The position numbers and the translations under genes are program-made. Below the pieces are notes generated by a model that was not told the origin of the DNA, did not search any database, and was given only the letters and a program-made list of their open reading frames with translations. From contig JADBKP010000002.1 in assembly GCA_014896315.1 (NCBI GenBank), forward strand, positions 1-64,000: a stretch of 64,000 nucleotides of DNA. The letters are read 5' to 3'. This DNA comes from Limnochordales bacterium. Its GTDB lineage: Bacteria > Bacillota > Limnochordia > Limnochordales > DUMU01. This document shows, one piece after another, positions 27,369-36,894 of this stretch. Each line of letters opens with the position of its first letter. Position 1 is the first letter of the stretch.

Positions 27369-27812
27369 TCAGTTGCTATTGCGACGCGGTCCCCCGCCGG
27401 GTCGAGAAATTTGTTTGCTATACCTTCCGTGGCGGACGTAAGCTTCAAAGGCCCGATGCGCCGTCTCACCTCCTGTCCGGACATACAGGAGGACTCCCTC
27501 GAGAACAGCGCGCCGGAGCTGCTGGCGGTCAGCATTATCCAGATCGACTACCTCAACCGGCGTCCCCAGCAATTCCCCGGTTTTCCTTGCTAACGCCATA
27601 CGCCGGATTACCTTATCGCGCGGGCTGACTGCCCGGCCGGTACCGGGCACGCGGAAAAGCACCCCCAGTTGCAGCAAGGATTGCCCCTGGCGAACCAAGG
27701 TCGGCGGCATGCCTGGCCCGCCGCTTCCCTGTTCACCCAGAACGTAGGCCGCCAGCACAGCAGGATCCTCCGCTAACAAGCCAATTAACGCTTCCCTGAC
27801 CTCCAGACTCAT
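27369..27812 (-). CDS. Degenerate MNT-type nucleotidyltransferase-like protein
   Basis: A protein of about 147 residues resembling the minimal nucleotidyltransferase (MNT/MntA) fold. The end of the fold is clear in LLGTPVEVVDLDNADRQQLRRAVLEGVLLY, compared with the family's GRPVDVVDL...L.EG.LLY. The catalytic part is altered: the usual GSxARG loop reads GSGGPG, and the SDxDLAVL motif reads SLLQLGVL, so both metal-binding Asp are gone. It is therefore probably not an active transferase. Start uncertain: ATG 27812 fits the fold, but TTG 27851, preceded by AAAGGAGG at short spacing, is also in frame. No HEPN partner gene is nearby. It follows trxB across a hairpin. Confidence 0.6.
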   Translation of the reverse strand: MSLEVREALIGLLAEDPAVLAAYVLGEQGSGGPGMPPTLVRQGQSLLQLGVLFRVPGTGRAVSPRDKVIRRMALARKTGELLGTPVEVVDLDNADRQQLRRAVLEGVLLYVRTGGETAHRAFEAYVRHGRYSKQISRPGGGPRRNSN

Positions 27813-27816
27813 GAGC

Positions 27817-27843
27817 AGAAGGCCCGCACCACTGGCGCGGGCC
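27817..27843 (-). terminator. Hairpin after trxB, possible terminator
   Basis: On the minus strand GGCCCGC and GCGGGCC form a stem followed by TTCTGCTC. The U-run is poor. It lies between trxB and the ATG of the MNT-like gene and could weaken expression of the latter. Confidence 0.5.
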
Positions 27844-27893
27844 CAAGACAACGCCTCCTTTGCACCATCTGCATACTATGTGACATGCCCGTT

Positions 27894-28901
27894 TTACCTC
27901 TGGGCATCAGCGGCCGATCCGGTCCCAGCCAGGCCCCAATCATGGAAGCTACTCCCTTCCAGAAAGCGCTCAACGTCCATCGCTGCCTGGCAGCCCGAAG
28001 CAGCAGCCGTTACCGCCTGACGATAGAACGGATCCTGGACGTCACCGGCGGCGAAAACTCCCGGAATGCTGGTGGCAGTCGCACCCGGACCTGTGCCTTT
28101 GACCCGGATATAACCATGCTCGTCAAGCTCAAGTTGGCCTTTGACCAAAGCAGTGTTGGGAACATGACCAATTGCCACGAAAAGGCCGTCGATACTCAGT
28201 TCCCGCCGCTCGCCGGTAACGGTATCCCGCAAGGCAACACCCGTTACCTTTCCGGCCGCGACGTCATATATGTCCTCTACCACCGCATTCCAGTTAATGT
28301 TGATCTTCGGCTCCGCCCGGACACGCTCCTGCAGAATCCGGGATGCCCGCAACTCGCTGCGGCGGTGGATCAAGGTGACGCTCTCGGCGAGTTTGGCCAG
28401 GTACAGGGCTTCCTCGCAGGCCGAGTCGCCTCCTCCGACGACAGCCACCCTCTTGCCCCGGAAGAAGAAACCGTCGCAGGTGGCGCAGGTCGAGACTCCA
28501 CGGCCGGTCAACCGCTTTTCCGCCTCCAGCCCCAGGCGGCGGGCGGAGGCACCCATGGCCAGGATAAGAGTTTCAGCAGCGATTTCCCGACCGCCGGCCT
28601 CAATGCGAAATGGACGCTGGCTCAAATCGATGCGGGTGGCCGTCTCAGCACGGATCTCTGCTCCAAAGTGCTGCGCCTGTTCCCGCCACCGCTGCATCAG
28701 CTCCGGCCCTTGCACCCCGTCGGGGAAACCAGGGAAGTTCTCCACGGTGGTGGTCTGCATCAACTGCCCCCCCGGCTCGTCGCCTTCGAGAAGCAGGGGA
28801 TGCAAGCCCGCCCTCGCCGCATACAGTGCGGCCGTGTAACCGGCAGGGCCGCCGCCGATGATTACCAGCCGGTACAGCTCTCCCTCGCTTCTTGCCTCCA
28901 T
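27894..28901 (-). CDS. trxB: Thioredoxin reductase
   Basis: Flavoprotein that passes electrons from NADPH to thioredoxin. The 335 residues have the FAD motif IIGGGPAGYTAALYAARAG, the redox-active CATC (Cys139, Cys142), the NADPH motif VVGGGDSACEEALYLA and the FAD site GVFAAGDV. The NADPH-binding HRRSELRAS segment fits the TrxB group. The start is ATG 28901 with GGGAGG eight bases upstream. It is divergent from the cysteine-rich regulator at 29079, which may sense redox or Fe-S status. Confidence 0.93.
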   Translation of the reverse strand: MEARSEGELYRLVIIGGGPAGYTAALYAARAGLHPLLLEGDEPGGQLMQTTTVENFPGFPDGVQGPELMQRWREQAQHFGAEIRAETATRIDLSQRPFRIEAGGREIAAETLILAMGASARRLGLEAEKRLTGRGVSTCATCDGFFFRGKRVAVVGGGDSACEEALYLAKLAESVTLIHRRSELRASRILQERVRAEPKININWNAVVEDIYDVAAGKVTGVALRDTVTGERRELSIDGLFVAIGHVPNTALVKGQLELDEHGYIRVKGTGPGATATSIPGVFAAGDVQDPFYRQAVTAAASGCQAAMDVERFLEGSSFHDWGLAGTGSAADAQR

Positions 28902-29031
28902 CAAGTGAACCTCCCTTTCTCACCATGCACCTTCCGTCATCGTCCGCTAGCACGCCGGACAACGGTAAGGCTATCACTTCCGGTATTGTCGCGCCCTGGG
29001 GAGTCGTATAGTCAGTACTATATTTTATAAG

Positions 29032-29060
29032 TTTACTCCCGCCCTCCCTGGTACTACAAT
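29032..29060 (+). promoter_or_regulatory. Promoter of the SufR-like regulator gene
   Basis: TTTACT (29032-29037), a 17-nt spacer and TACAAT (29055-29060). The A+T-rich stretch just upstream (29006-29034) lies between the two divergent genes and may hold an operator. Confidence 0.6.
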
Positions 29061-29078
29061 ACGAGAAGAGGTGATCCG

Positions 29079-29723
29079 GTGGAAATCCACGAACAGCCAA
29101 CTCGGGCTGAACTGCTTCGGCTTCTCAAAGAGCAGGGCGAAATGACCGTGAAACAGCTCAGCGAGGCGCTGGGCATCACCCCCATGGGGGTCAGACAACA
29201 CCTGGAAGCGCTTCTGCGGGAAGGGCTGGTTACCTACAGCTGGCAGAGGCACGGACCAGGCCGCCCCTGTCAACTCTTCCGTCTGACTCCCCAAGGTGAT
29301 GAACTCTTTCCACGCAATTATGCCAGTCTTGCGGTCGACATTTTGCGCGACGCAGACAGAGCTCAACTTCTCGATCGGTTGCTGCAAACGCGGGTGCGAC
29401 GAATGATCTCGCACTATCGACAGTTCATCCCGGTCAACGTCGACTTGCCGGCAAGAGTACAAGCACTTGCCAGCGCCCGGTCAAATGAAGGATACTTTGC
29501 CGAGGTGATAATCGACCCTGACGGTTCGGTGCGGCTCGTGCAGAAGAACTGTGCCATTCGTAAGGTAGCAGAGCTCTTCCCGGCGTTGTGCCGAACGGAA
29601 GAAGCAGTGTTGGCAAGTCTCGTCAATGCAGAAGTGGAACAGGTCCGCTGCATCGCCCGCGGAGCCAGTTGTTGTGAGTTTCGTCTGCGACCCAACTGCA
29701 GTGGTTCAACCAGGGCTGAATAA
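29079..29723 (+). CDS. SufR-like winged-helix regulator with cysteine cluster
   Basis: DNA-binding protein of 214 residues. The N-terminal winged helix (8-72) has the MTVKQLSEALGITPMGVRQHLEAL recognition region typical of the SufR/DeoR-like group. The C-terminal part carries Cys158 (QKNC), Cys171 (twelve residues later), Cys191, Cys198 and Cys199, the spacing seen in SufR-type proteins that bind an Fe-S cluster; cluster binding is inferred. GTG start with AAGAGGTGAT before it. No suf genes lie in the window. It is divergent from trxB, so trxB or itself is the nearest candidate target. Confidence 0.82.
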   Translation: MEIHEQPTRAELLRLLKEQGEMTVKQLSEALGITPMGVRQHLEALLREGLVTYSWQRHGPGRPCQLFRLTPQGDELFPRNYASLAVDILRDADRAQLLDRLLQTRVRRMISHYRQFIPVNVDLPARVQALASARSNEGYFAEVIIDPDGSVRLVQKNCAIRKVAELFPALCRTEEAVLASLVNAEVEQVRCIARGASCCEFRLRPNCSGSTRAE

Positions 29724-29834
29724 CGCTCTGCTGCCGCGGCATCCTACTCACGGAACACGGAACCAATAGCGCCAGCTCTCCGGCCGTGAAATCGCCGTGG
29801 ATTTGCTGCAGCGCCTCCTTACGGGGGGATAAAC

Positions 29835-30371
29835 ATGAAAGAGACAGGCGTTGTTCGCCGTATGGATGAACTGGGTCGAATTGTCATTCCCAAGGAGATT
29901 CGCCGCACTCTACGCATACGTGAGGGTGACCCGCTGGAGATCTTCATCGACCGGGGAAACGAGGTGATCCTCAAGCGATACGCCCCGATTACCGCAGTTG
30001 AAGACCACGCCCAGGAGTATGTCGAGGCACTCCACGATTCCCTGGGTTTTATTGCCATTGTAGCCGACACGCAGGAAGTAGTAGGCGTTGCCGGGGCTCC
30101 GAAGAAACAGCTGTTGGGCCGGGCGGTCAACGAAGATGAGCTGGCCAAGATTGCGCAGGCCGAAGATGTCATTGTGAGCCACACTGCCGGTCAGCCGCCG
30201 CTTATCGAAGGTTTCGAACCGGAAAGCCAGGTCATTGCCCCCATCCGCCGTGACGGTGAGCTGGAGGGGGTTGTAATTGTGGCCAGTCGTGACCCGAAGC
30301 ATCCGGTAGGAGAGCTTGAACAGGCGGTAGTGCGGACGGCCGCCGACTTCCTGGCGCGTCAGCTGCGCTGA
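29835..30371 (+). CDS. spoVT: Stage V sporulation protein T
   Basis: Sporulation regulator active in the forespore, modulating sigma-G genes in Bacillus. The 178 residues have an AbrB-type swapped-hairpin DNA-binding domain (MKETGVVRRMDELGRIVIPKEIRRTL) and a C-terminal GAF-like domain (about 55-178). Length and both domains match SpoVT closely, separating it from plain AbrB (about 95 residues). A GGGGGGAT purine stretch precedes the ATG. It stands alone between the SufR-like gene and groESL, and is the second clear sign that the organism forms endospores. Confidence 0.94.
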   Translation: MKETGVVRRMDELGRIVIPKEIRRTLRIREGDPLEIFIDRGNEVILKRYAPITAVEDHAQEYVEALHDSLGFIAIVADTQEVVGVAGAPKKQLLGRAVNEDELAKIAQAEDVIVSHTAGQPPLIEGFEPESQVIAPIRRDGELEGVVIVASRDPKHPVGELEQAVVRTAADFLARQLR

Positions 30372-30405
30372 CAGGTACCCCACATGCGTTTTTGCCTCGA
30401 CCCTA

Positions 30406-30469
30406 TTGACAGCTGCCATTGCCGGGATATATTAGTTGGATGTCAGCACTCACCATACGTGAGTGCTAA
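30406..30469 (+). promoter_or_regulatory. groESL promoter with CIRCE operator
   Basis: TTGACA (30406-30411) and TATATT (30428-30433) with 16 nt between. The CIRCE element follows at 30443-30469: TCAGCACTC, nine bases, GAGTGCTAA, one mismatch in the left arm against TTAGCACTC. HrcA should bind here and repress groESL at normal temperature. Confidence 0.95.
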
Positions 30470-30554
30470 CAATCTGTCCGCGGCCGGTGCGGGGCGGCTG
30501 TGTGCCCAGACGCGCCATGCGCCGGGCCGGTAACACTCTAAGGAGGGATGGGTA

Positions 30555-30839
30555 GTGCTAAAGCCACTGGCTGATCGGGTCGTGGTAAAACCGATTGAGC
30601 AGGAAGAGAAGACTAAGGGCGGCATCGTGCTGCCGGATACGGCCAAAGAGAAGCCCCAGGAGGGCGAAGTAGTGGCCGTTGGTCCTGGACGCCTGCTCGA
30701 CAACGGGCAGAGGGCTCCCATGGAAGTTAAGGTGGGTGACCGCGTTGTGTTCGCCCGCTACAGCGGCACCGAGTTCAAGGTAGACGGCGAGACCTACCTT
30801 GTATTGAGGGAGAGCGACATCCTGGCCATCAACGCTTGA
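30555..30839 (+). CDS. groES: Co-chaperonin GroES
   Basis: Heptameric lid of the GroEL folding chamber. The 94 residues are standard: [32 protein letters not shown] includes the mobile loop that binds GroEL, and the C-terminus ends [12 protein letters not shown]. The start is GTG 30555 with AGGAGG nine bases before it. First gene of the CIRCE-controlled operon. Confidence 0.97.
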   Translation: MLKPLADRVVVKPIEQEEKTKGGIVLPDTAKEKPQEGEVVAVGPGRLLDNGQRAPMEVKVGDRVVFARYSGTEFKVDGETYLVLRESDILAINA

Positions 30840-30925
30840 GACCATTGCCAGTCCGTTTAGCCGTCTCTAGGTATACCGGGCGCAAACGCTCATCCAAATT
30901 CTCAAGGATTATGGACAATTAATAA

Positions 30926-32560
<1,635 letters not shown>

Positions 32561-32611
32561 TACCAGAGACCGGGCGTCAGAGAGGCGGAGCCAGAAGCTT
32601 TGGCGCTTTCC

Positions 32612-32647
32612 GGGCTGTCGCCCTTACGGGCGGCAGCCCGCATTTTG
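32612..32647 (+). terminator. Terminator after groEL
   Basis: Stem GGGCTGTCGCCC-TTAC-GGGCGGCAGCCC (one G-U pair) at 32612-32639, followed by GCATTTTG. Confidence 0.8.
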
Positions 32648-32668
32648 CTGCAAAGGGGGTGACCGGCC

Positions 32669-33235
32669 GTGAACCATCTGCCCTCAACCGGTACACGCAG
32701 GGCTCGACCGGCAGGCAGTTACTCGCGCGAGATATGCTACTGCTGCTGCCAGACGGACCTCGGGCCAGTATGGGTAGGGTGGACCGCTCGCGGCATCTGC
32801 TGGGTCGATTTCTTCTCACCGCCAGCCGGAAACGCACGGGCCGACGTCAGCCGTCAGGCGGAAATGACCCGTATGCTATCAGACTGGCTCGCCGGCAAGG
32901 AGTTTACGGGAGTCCTCGACCTGACGGGCTTGACGGCTTTTAGCCGGAGCGTTCTCCTCAAAGTGCGGGAGATTCCACGCGGTGAAGTCCGTTCGTATGC
33001 CTGGGTGGCCCGGGAGATCGGCAGGCCAGGGGCGGCCCGGGCTGTCGGCAATGTGCTGGCTCGCAACCCTGTTCCCCTATTGATACCCTGCCACCGGGTC
33101 ATTCCCCAATCGGGGATCCTCGGCGAGTACTCGGGCGGTGGGCCGACAATGAAAGCACGTTTGCTCGCCCTCGAGGGAGTGGTCTTGCCCGCTTCGTCAA
33201 CCAGGATTCGAGCCGGCGACGCCCGGCCGGAGTGA
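32669..33235 (+). CDS. ogt: Methylated-DNA--protein-cysteine methyltransferase
   Basis: Suicide repair protein that takes the alkyl group from O6-alkylguanine. The 188 residues have a divergent N-terminal domain (1-80, with a CYCCC run and GPVWVGWTARGICWVDF), then the winged-helix catalytic domain with the Arg finger segment ARAVGNVLARNP and the acceptor Cys141 in IPCHRVIP. GEYSGGGPTMKARLLALEG ends the family match near 33186; the last 16 residues overlap the opposite FeoC-like gene. GTG start with AAAGGGGGTGA upstream. Confidence 0.92.
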   Translation: MNHLPSTGTRRARPAGSYSREICYCCCQTDLGPVWVGWTARGICWVDFFSPPAGNARADVSRQAEMTRMLSDWLAGKEFTGVLDLTGLTAFSRSVLLKVREIPRGEVRSYAWVAREIGRPGAARAVGNVLARNPVPLLIPCHRVIPQSGILGEYSGGGPTMKARLLALEGVVLPASSTRIRAGDARPE

Positions 33236-33572
33236 GGAGATATCGCTGCAGGCCCGCAGGTAATGTTCGTGAAACCGATCTCAACCCCGTGGAAGACGGC
33301 GTGGCAAGAGGGCAGTCGCGACAGCGAGGCGGCAGAGGTAAAGAGGCCGGTTCTCCAGGCGCGTAAGCAGGTACCAACCAGCTCCGTCTGACCAGATCAT
33401 CTAAGAGAACGTCAAGCAACTCCGACGAGATGCCCAGCCGGCGGCGCAGCCTGCTCCGGTCAATCATTCCCTCCGTCGCGACCAGCCACAATAATTCGGC
33501 TACGGTATTACTCCCGCCCGGGCCTGGACCGATGTCTAGCCCGTTCTCAGAAGATGATCCGGCCTGCCGCAT
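33099..33572 (-). CDS. FeoC-like winged-helix protein
   Basis: A 157-residue protein in the FeoC position after feoB, overlapping its end by 26 bases. A winged helix (about 22-68, VATEGMIDRSRLRRRLGISSELLDVLLDDLVRRSWLV) is followed by a short cysteine pair in RCRDCPLA and a second helix-wing piece (RYLLTPAGRRRLE). The layout matches FeoC-like regulators that may bind an Fe-S cluster; only two Cys are present, fewer than in the enterobacterial protein. The last 45 residues are basic, not recognised, and overlap the convergent alkyltransferase gene by 137 bases. Confidence 0.65.
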   Translation of the reverse strand: MRQAGSSSENGLDIGPGPGGSNTVAELLWLVATEGMIDRSRLRRRLGISSELLDVLLDDLVRRSWLVPAYAPGEPASLPLPPRCRDCPLATPSSTGLRSVSRTLPAGLQRYLLTPAGRRRLESWLTKRARPLPRGRANVLSLSAHRPSTRRGSPIGE

Positions 33573-35511
33573 AAACGACCGCCCCCAACAGGAGCGAAAT
33601 CACCATACTGCCGATCACGCCCGTCACAAACAGCCTCCTGCTTCCCAGTTCGTCCCGCATCACGCGAGCTGTGGCCAAACAGGGGAAGTAAAGCATGAAG
33701 ACGGTAAGGAAGCTGAGAGCCTGGGCGGGCGTATAAGCGGAGCGCAACAGCAGGGGTAAACCAGCGTCACCCAGTCCTGCTGCCCCGACGCCCCCATTCG
33801 ACGCCAGACTGACGGCCAAAGTGGAGAGTGCCGTCTCTTTTGCCAGCGCCCCTGAGACCAGCGCCATCCCCATCCGCCAGTCCATGCCGAGCCAACCGAG
33901 GCCGCCGGCCAGTAACCGCCCTATCCAACCGGCCACCGTCTCCTCAACGGGAACTCCCCAGGGAATGTGACTCACAAGCCAGAAACCGGCAGTGGCCAGG
34001 GGGATGATGGTTCCCGCCTTGTTCAGGAAATGACGGAGCTCATGCCATGTGCCAAGCAGCAGGGTTCGCAAGGAGGGCCAGCGGTAATCGGGCAGCTCCA
34101 GGAGAAAAGGCGAGAGAGGCCCCCTCGTCAGCTTGCGGCGCAACAAGAAGGCAAGCAGCCCCACCAGCAGTCCGTCCAGAACCAGCAACCCGATGAGGAC
34201 GAACGTGGCCAGAAGCGGTGGGAAAAAGGCGGCGACCAGGAACGTCATCACGCCCAGGCGGGCTGCACAGGGTATCAGCGGTTCGAGCAGGATGACCGCG
34301 CGCCGGTCGTCGTGGTTGTCCAGGATACGGGCGGCCAGCACCCCCGGAACATTACAGCCGTATCCGGTCAGCAAGACGAAGAATACTCGCCCGTGAAACC
34401 CGAGATATTGCATGAAGCGGTCCAGAAGGAAGGCAGCCCGGGCCAGATAGCCGCTATCCTGGAGAAAAGCAAACAGGAAAAAGAAGATTCCCATCAGCGG
34501 GAAGAAAGCCAGCACCGCGCCGACCCCTCCCACAATCCCTTCGACGAGGAATTCCTGTACTGCGGGCGGCGCGTCCAGGGAAGTAAGCAGAGCAGCAAGT
34601 AAGTCCCCCAGCTCGGCGATCCCCTGGTCAACCAGATCGACCAGGGGAGTGCTGGCAGCAAAGGTAAGCCAGAAGAACGCGGCCAGAACGAGAGCTAGTA
34701 TAGGATATCCCAGCCACGGATGCAGCACATACTGGTCCAACCAGTCGCTGAAAGAAGCGGTGTTGTGCTTCTTCTGAACTGCTGCCAGGATCGACTCAAT
34801 CCTGGCGTACCGGCGTCCGGCCGCCTCCAGCGGGTCCTCGCCGTCAAGGGAGAGCGTGCTGATTTGGGGCACTCCTTGCCGCGCCGGCACCGGCCGGCAG
34901 CCAGTACCGGCAAGCCGTCTCAACCTCCTGACCTCCTCATAGACAGACTGCATCAAGCGAGCGAGGCTTTCGGGATTCTCCCGGTCCACCGCTACCACCG
35001 GCAATTGCAGCAGCTCTGCGAGGCGCGCTAGGTCCAGATGGATCTTTTGTGCCCGCGCCATGTCCAGCATGGTCAGAGCCACCACCAGCGCAAACGGCCT
35101 GACGCTCGCCTGCTGCAGTTCTTGCAACTGCAAAGCCAGATAAAGAGTTCGCTCGAGATGGGTGGCATCAACTACGACCACAACTGCGTCGGCAACTCCC
35201 GAGGTGAGCACCTCCCGAGCCAGCTCTTCTTCGGGAGAGAGCGGGTCGAGGCTGTAGGTACCCGGCAGATCGATGATCTCGCAGGTAAACCCTCCCGTAC
35301 GGGAACGGTAGATCCCACTCTTGCGGGTGACTGTTTTGCCCGGCCAGTTGCCCACCTGCTGATTGCCGCCGGTGAGAGCATTAAAAATAGTACTCTTGCC
35401 CACGTTGGGATTTCCGGCGAGGACCAATACGAAATCGGTCGCGGGCGCACTCCGGACATCTGCTGTTCGGTCGAGAACGGTCGCGGTCTTGCCTGCTCCA
35501 TGGCAGCTCAT
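33547..35511 (-). CDS. feoB: Ferrous iron transporter FeoB
   Basis: Membrane Fe2+ transporter with a cytoplasmic GTPase domain. About 654 residues: G1 GNPNVGKS (33-40), G2/G3 including DLPGTYSL, then a helical spacer, then a membrane domain with two Gate repeats (FPLMGIFFFLFAFLQDSGYLARAAFLLDR, and the C-terminal FMLYFPCLATARVMRDELGS). Cys occurs in the TGYGCNVPG and IPCAARLG segments, as is usual. The chosen ATG (35509-35511) overlaps the feoA stop as ATGA, with AGGAG about ten bases before it. The frame is open 16 codons further upstream. Confidence 0.95.
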   Translation of the reverse strand: MSCHGAGKTATVLDRTADVRSAPATDFVLVLAGNPNVGKSTIFNALTGGNQQVGNWPGKTVTRKSGIYRSRTGGFTCEIIDLPGTYSLDPLSPEEELAREVLTSGVADAVVVVVDATHLERTLYLALQLQELQQASVRPFALVVALTMLDMARAQKIHLDLARLAELLQLPVVAVDRENPESLARLMQSVYEEVRRLRRLAGTGCRPVPARQGVPQISTLSLDGEDPLEAAGRRYARIESILAAVQKKHNTASFSDWLDQYVLHPWLGYPILALVLAAFFWLTFAASTPLVDLVDQGIAELGDLLAALLTSLDAPPAVQEFLVEGIVGGVGAVLAFFPLMGIFFFLFAFLQDSGYLARAAFLLDRFMQYLGFHGRVFFVLLTGYGCNVPGVLAARILDNHDDRRAVILLEPLIPCAARLGVMTFLVAAFFPPLLATFVLIGLLVLDGLLVGLLAFLLRRKLTRGPLSPFLLELPDYRWPSLRTLLLGTWHELRHFLNKAGTIIPLATAGFWLVSHIPWGVPVEETVAGWIGRLLAGGLGWLGMDWRMGMALVSGALAKETALSTLAVSLASNGGVGAAGLGDAGLPLLLRSAYTPAQALSFLTVFMLYFPCLATARVMRDELGSRRLFVTGVIGSMVISLLLGAVVYAAGRIIF

Positions 35512-35909
35512 CGTACCACTACTCCTTTTGCTTCCGCCTGACGCAATGCCAGCCGCCATCCACGCAACGTGACCAGCATCAGCCTGCCTCCGGCAAACCG
35601 CCGCATTACCCGAACTGTAGCTCCCGGAATGAACCCAAGGTCGGCCAAGCGGCGAGCTAAAACCTCAGGGCACCGCAGGTCGATGATGCAGGCTTCCTCC
35701 CCCGCCGCAAGATCGGCCAGGGAGCGACACTCCGACGCACCCGGGGCCAGACGGCCTGTCCACTCCGGACCGGCCGCTTCCACCCTTCTGTAGGCTGCCG
35801 TCGCCCGCATCGCCAAGCGCCCCAAGCGAGGATCGCGATCACTACCACAATGCGGGTTCATCGCCTGCCGGTACCCAGCCTGCGGCTGCCCGCCTCTTCC
35901 GGCCTGCAT
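35508..35909 (-). CDS. feoA: Ferrous iron transport protein FeoA
   Basis: Small SH3-like partner of FeoB. The FeoA domain is about residues 60-133, SLADLAAGEEACIIDLRCPEVLARRLADLGFIPGATVRVMRR. The N-terminal 50 residues are not part of the family fold, so the start is uncertain: in-frame ATGs at 35861 and 35810 would give 117 or 100 residues, and none has a strong ribosome-binding site. The gene is coupled to feoB by ATGA and lies directly after a promoter whose start region is covered by a palindrome. Confidence 0.88.
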   Translation of the reverse strand: MQAGRGGQPQAGYRQAMNPHCGSDRDPRLGRLAMRATAAYRRVEAAGPEWTGRLAPGASECRSLADLAAGEEACIIDLRCPEVLARRLADLGFIPGATVRVMRRFAGGRLMLVTLRGWRLALRQAEAKGVVVR

Positions 35910-35930
35910 GGTGCCACGCCACTACCCTTC

Positions 35931-35949
35931 ATTGAGAAAGCTTCTCAAT
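35931..35949 (-). promoter_or_regulatory. Palindromic operator upstream of feoA (Fur/DtxR-like)
   Basis: Perfect inverted repeat ATTGAGAA-AGC-TTCTCAAT. It lies right at the predicted transcription start of feoAB and resembles Fur/DtxR-type iron boxes in size and symmetry. The bound regulator is not known. Confidence 0.65.
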
Positions 35950-35951
35950 CA

Positions 35952-35981
35952 ACTGTAGCTGGCGGGGCTGTACGGTGTCAA
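35952..35981 (-). promoter_or_regulatory. Promoter of the feo operon
   Basis: On the minus strand TTGACA (35976-35981), 18 nt and TACAGT (35952-35957). Transcription would start inside the palindrome at 35931-35949. Confidence 0.7.
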
Positions 35982-35997
35982 GCTCGACTTCCCTCCG

Positions 35998-36744
35998 TCA
36001 GCGGGCGACGAAGTAGAAGCGGTTGGCGTCCCAGCGGTACTCCCGGGTGCTCCTCGTCTCCTTTACCAGATCATATTGAACGGAGTCCGGCCGTCGTTCA
36101 TACTCGGAAAGGGTCTCGACGGTAGTTATGACTCCGGGGCGCATCTCGATGCTGCTCGCCAGAGTCAACTTGCGGGAAAACGGCGGTTCGGGACTGTACG
36201 ACTCCTCCCACATTCTGCCTTCCCAGACCGAGCGTAGCCTCCTGCCGTCCCACTTGAGAACGCGCATTTGCCGGACAAACGAGAGCGCCCCCGTCCTGGC
36301 GTCGTACTCTTCGATCACCCGCAACTCGCTTGCGGGATCTCCCACCGCCTGGAGGGAGTCGACCCGGCAGATACGGCCAAGCTCCTCGCTGACGGCAAGA
36401 AAGGGCCTGCTTTCCTGCATCCAATCCTCGTCCGTGGTCAGGGCACGAGAGCCCTGACTGTCGCCGGCAGCAACTATAATCCACCCCCGGTCGGGTGCAA
36501 GCGACGCCGCCACCACTCTTTCCGGCCCCGGCATATCCACGACAAGGTCATACGACGCCTCGGTCACCTCCCCGTCGCTCAGGATCAGGTCGGCCGTCTG
36601 CTGACCCAGGGCCTGAACCAGGAGAGTGACTAAGCTTCTCTTCCCCGCTTCCGCGGTATAGGCACGCCACCCCCACCAGGCCGCCGACAGGAACGGCATA
36701 AGCAAAAGGAGAAGCGTTTGCGATCGCTTTGATTGCTGTCGCAT
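35998..36744 (-). CDS. Exported protein of unknown function
   Basis: I do not recognise a family. The 248 residues begin with a basic stretch and a hydrophobic segment (9-27, TLLLLLMPFLSAAWWGWRAY) that could be a signal peptide or anchor. The rest is soluble, rich in Arg, Glu and Ser, with beta-like alternation near RVLKWDGRRLRSVWEGRMWEE and a C-terminal TREYRWDANRFYFVAR. There are two Cys at most. GAGGTG lies seven bases before the ATG. It stops just upstream of the feo promoter, on the same strand, and could be transcribed into feoA. Confidence 0.65.
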   Translation of the reverse strand: MRQQSKRSQTLLLLLMPFLSAAWWGWRAYTAEAGKRSLVTLLVQALGQQTADLILSDGEVTEASYDLVVDMPGPERVVAASLAPDRGWIIVAAGDSQGSRALTTDEDWMQESRPFLAVSEELGRICRVDSLQAVGDPASELRVIEEYDARTGALSFVRQMRVLKWDGRRLRSVWEGRMWEESYSPEPPFSRKLTLASSIEMRPGVITTVETLSEYERRPDSVQYDLVKETRSTREYRWDANRFYFVAR

Positions 36745-36825
36745 GGACTTGCACCTCTACTTCATCCTACGCCTTCAGCCGCTGGTTAGACCAAAACCGG
36801 CGGTCGAGCCTCCTGCCGGATCCAG

Positions 36826-36858
36826 GAAAAAAAGATGGGGCGTACACTCGCCCCATCT
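36826..36858 (-). terminator. Terminator after the 5'-nucleotidase gene
   Basis: Perfect 10-bp stem AGATGGGGCG...CGCCCCATCT at 36833-36858 followed on the minus strand by seven T (36826-36832). Confidence 0.93.
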
Positions 36859-36894
36859 TCTGATTCTGTGATCGGAAACCAACATCGGGTCGGC

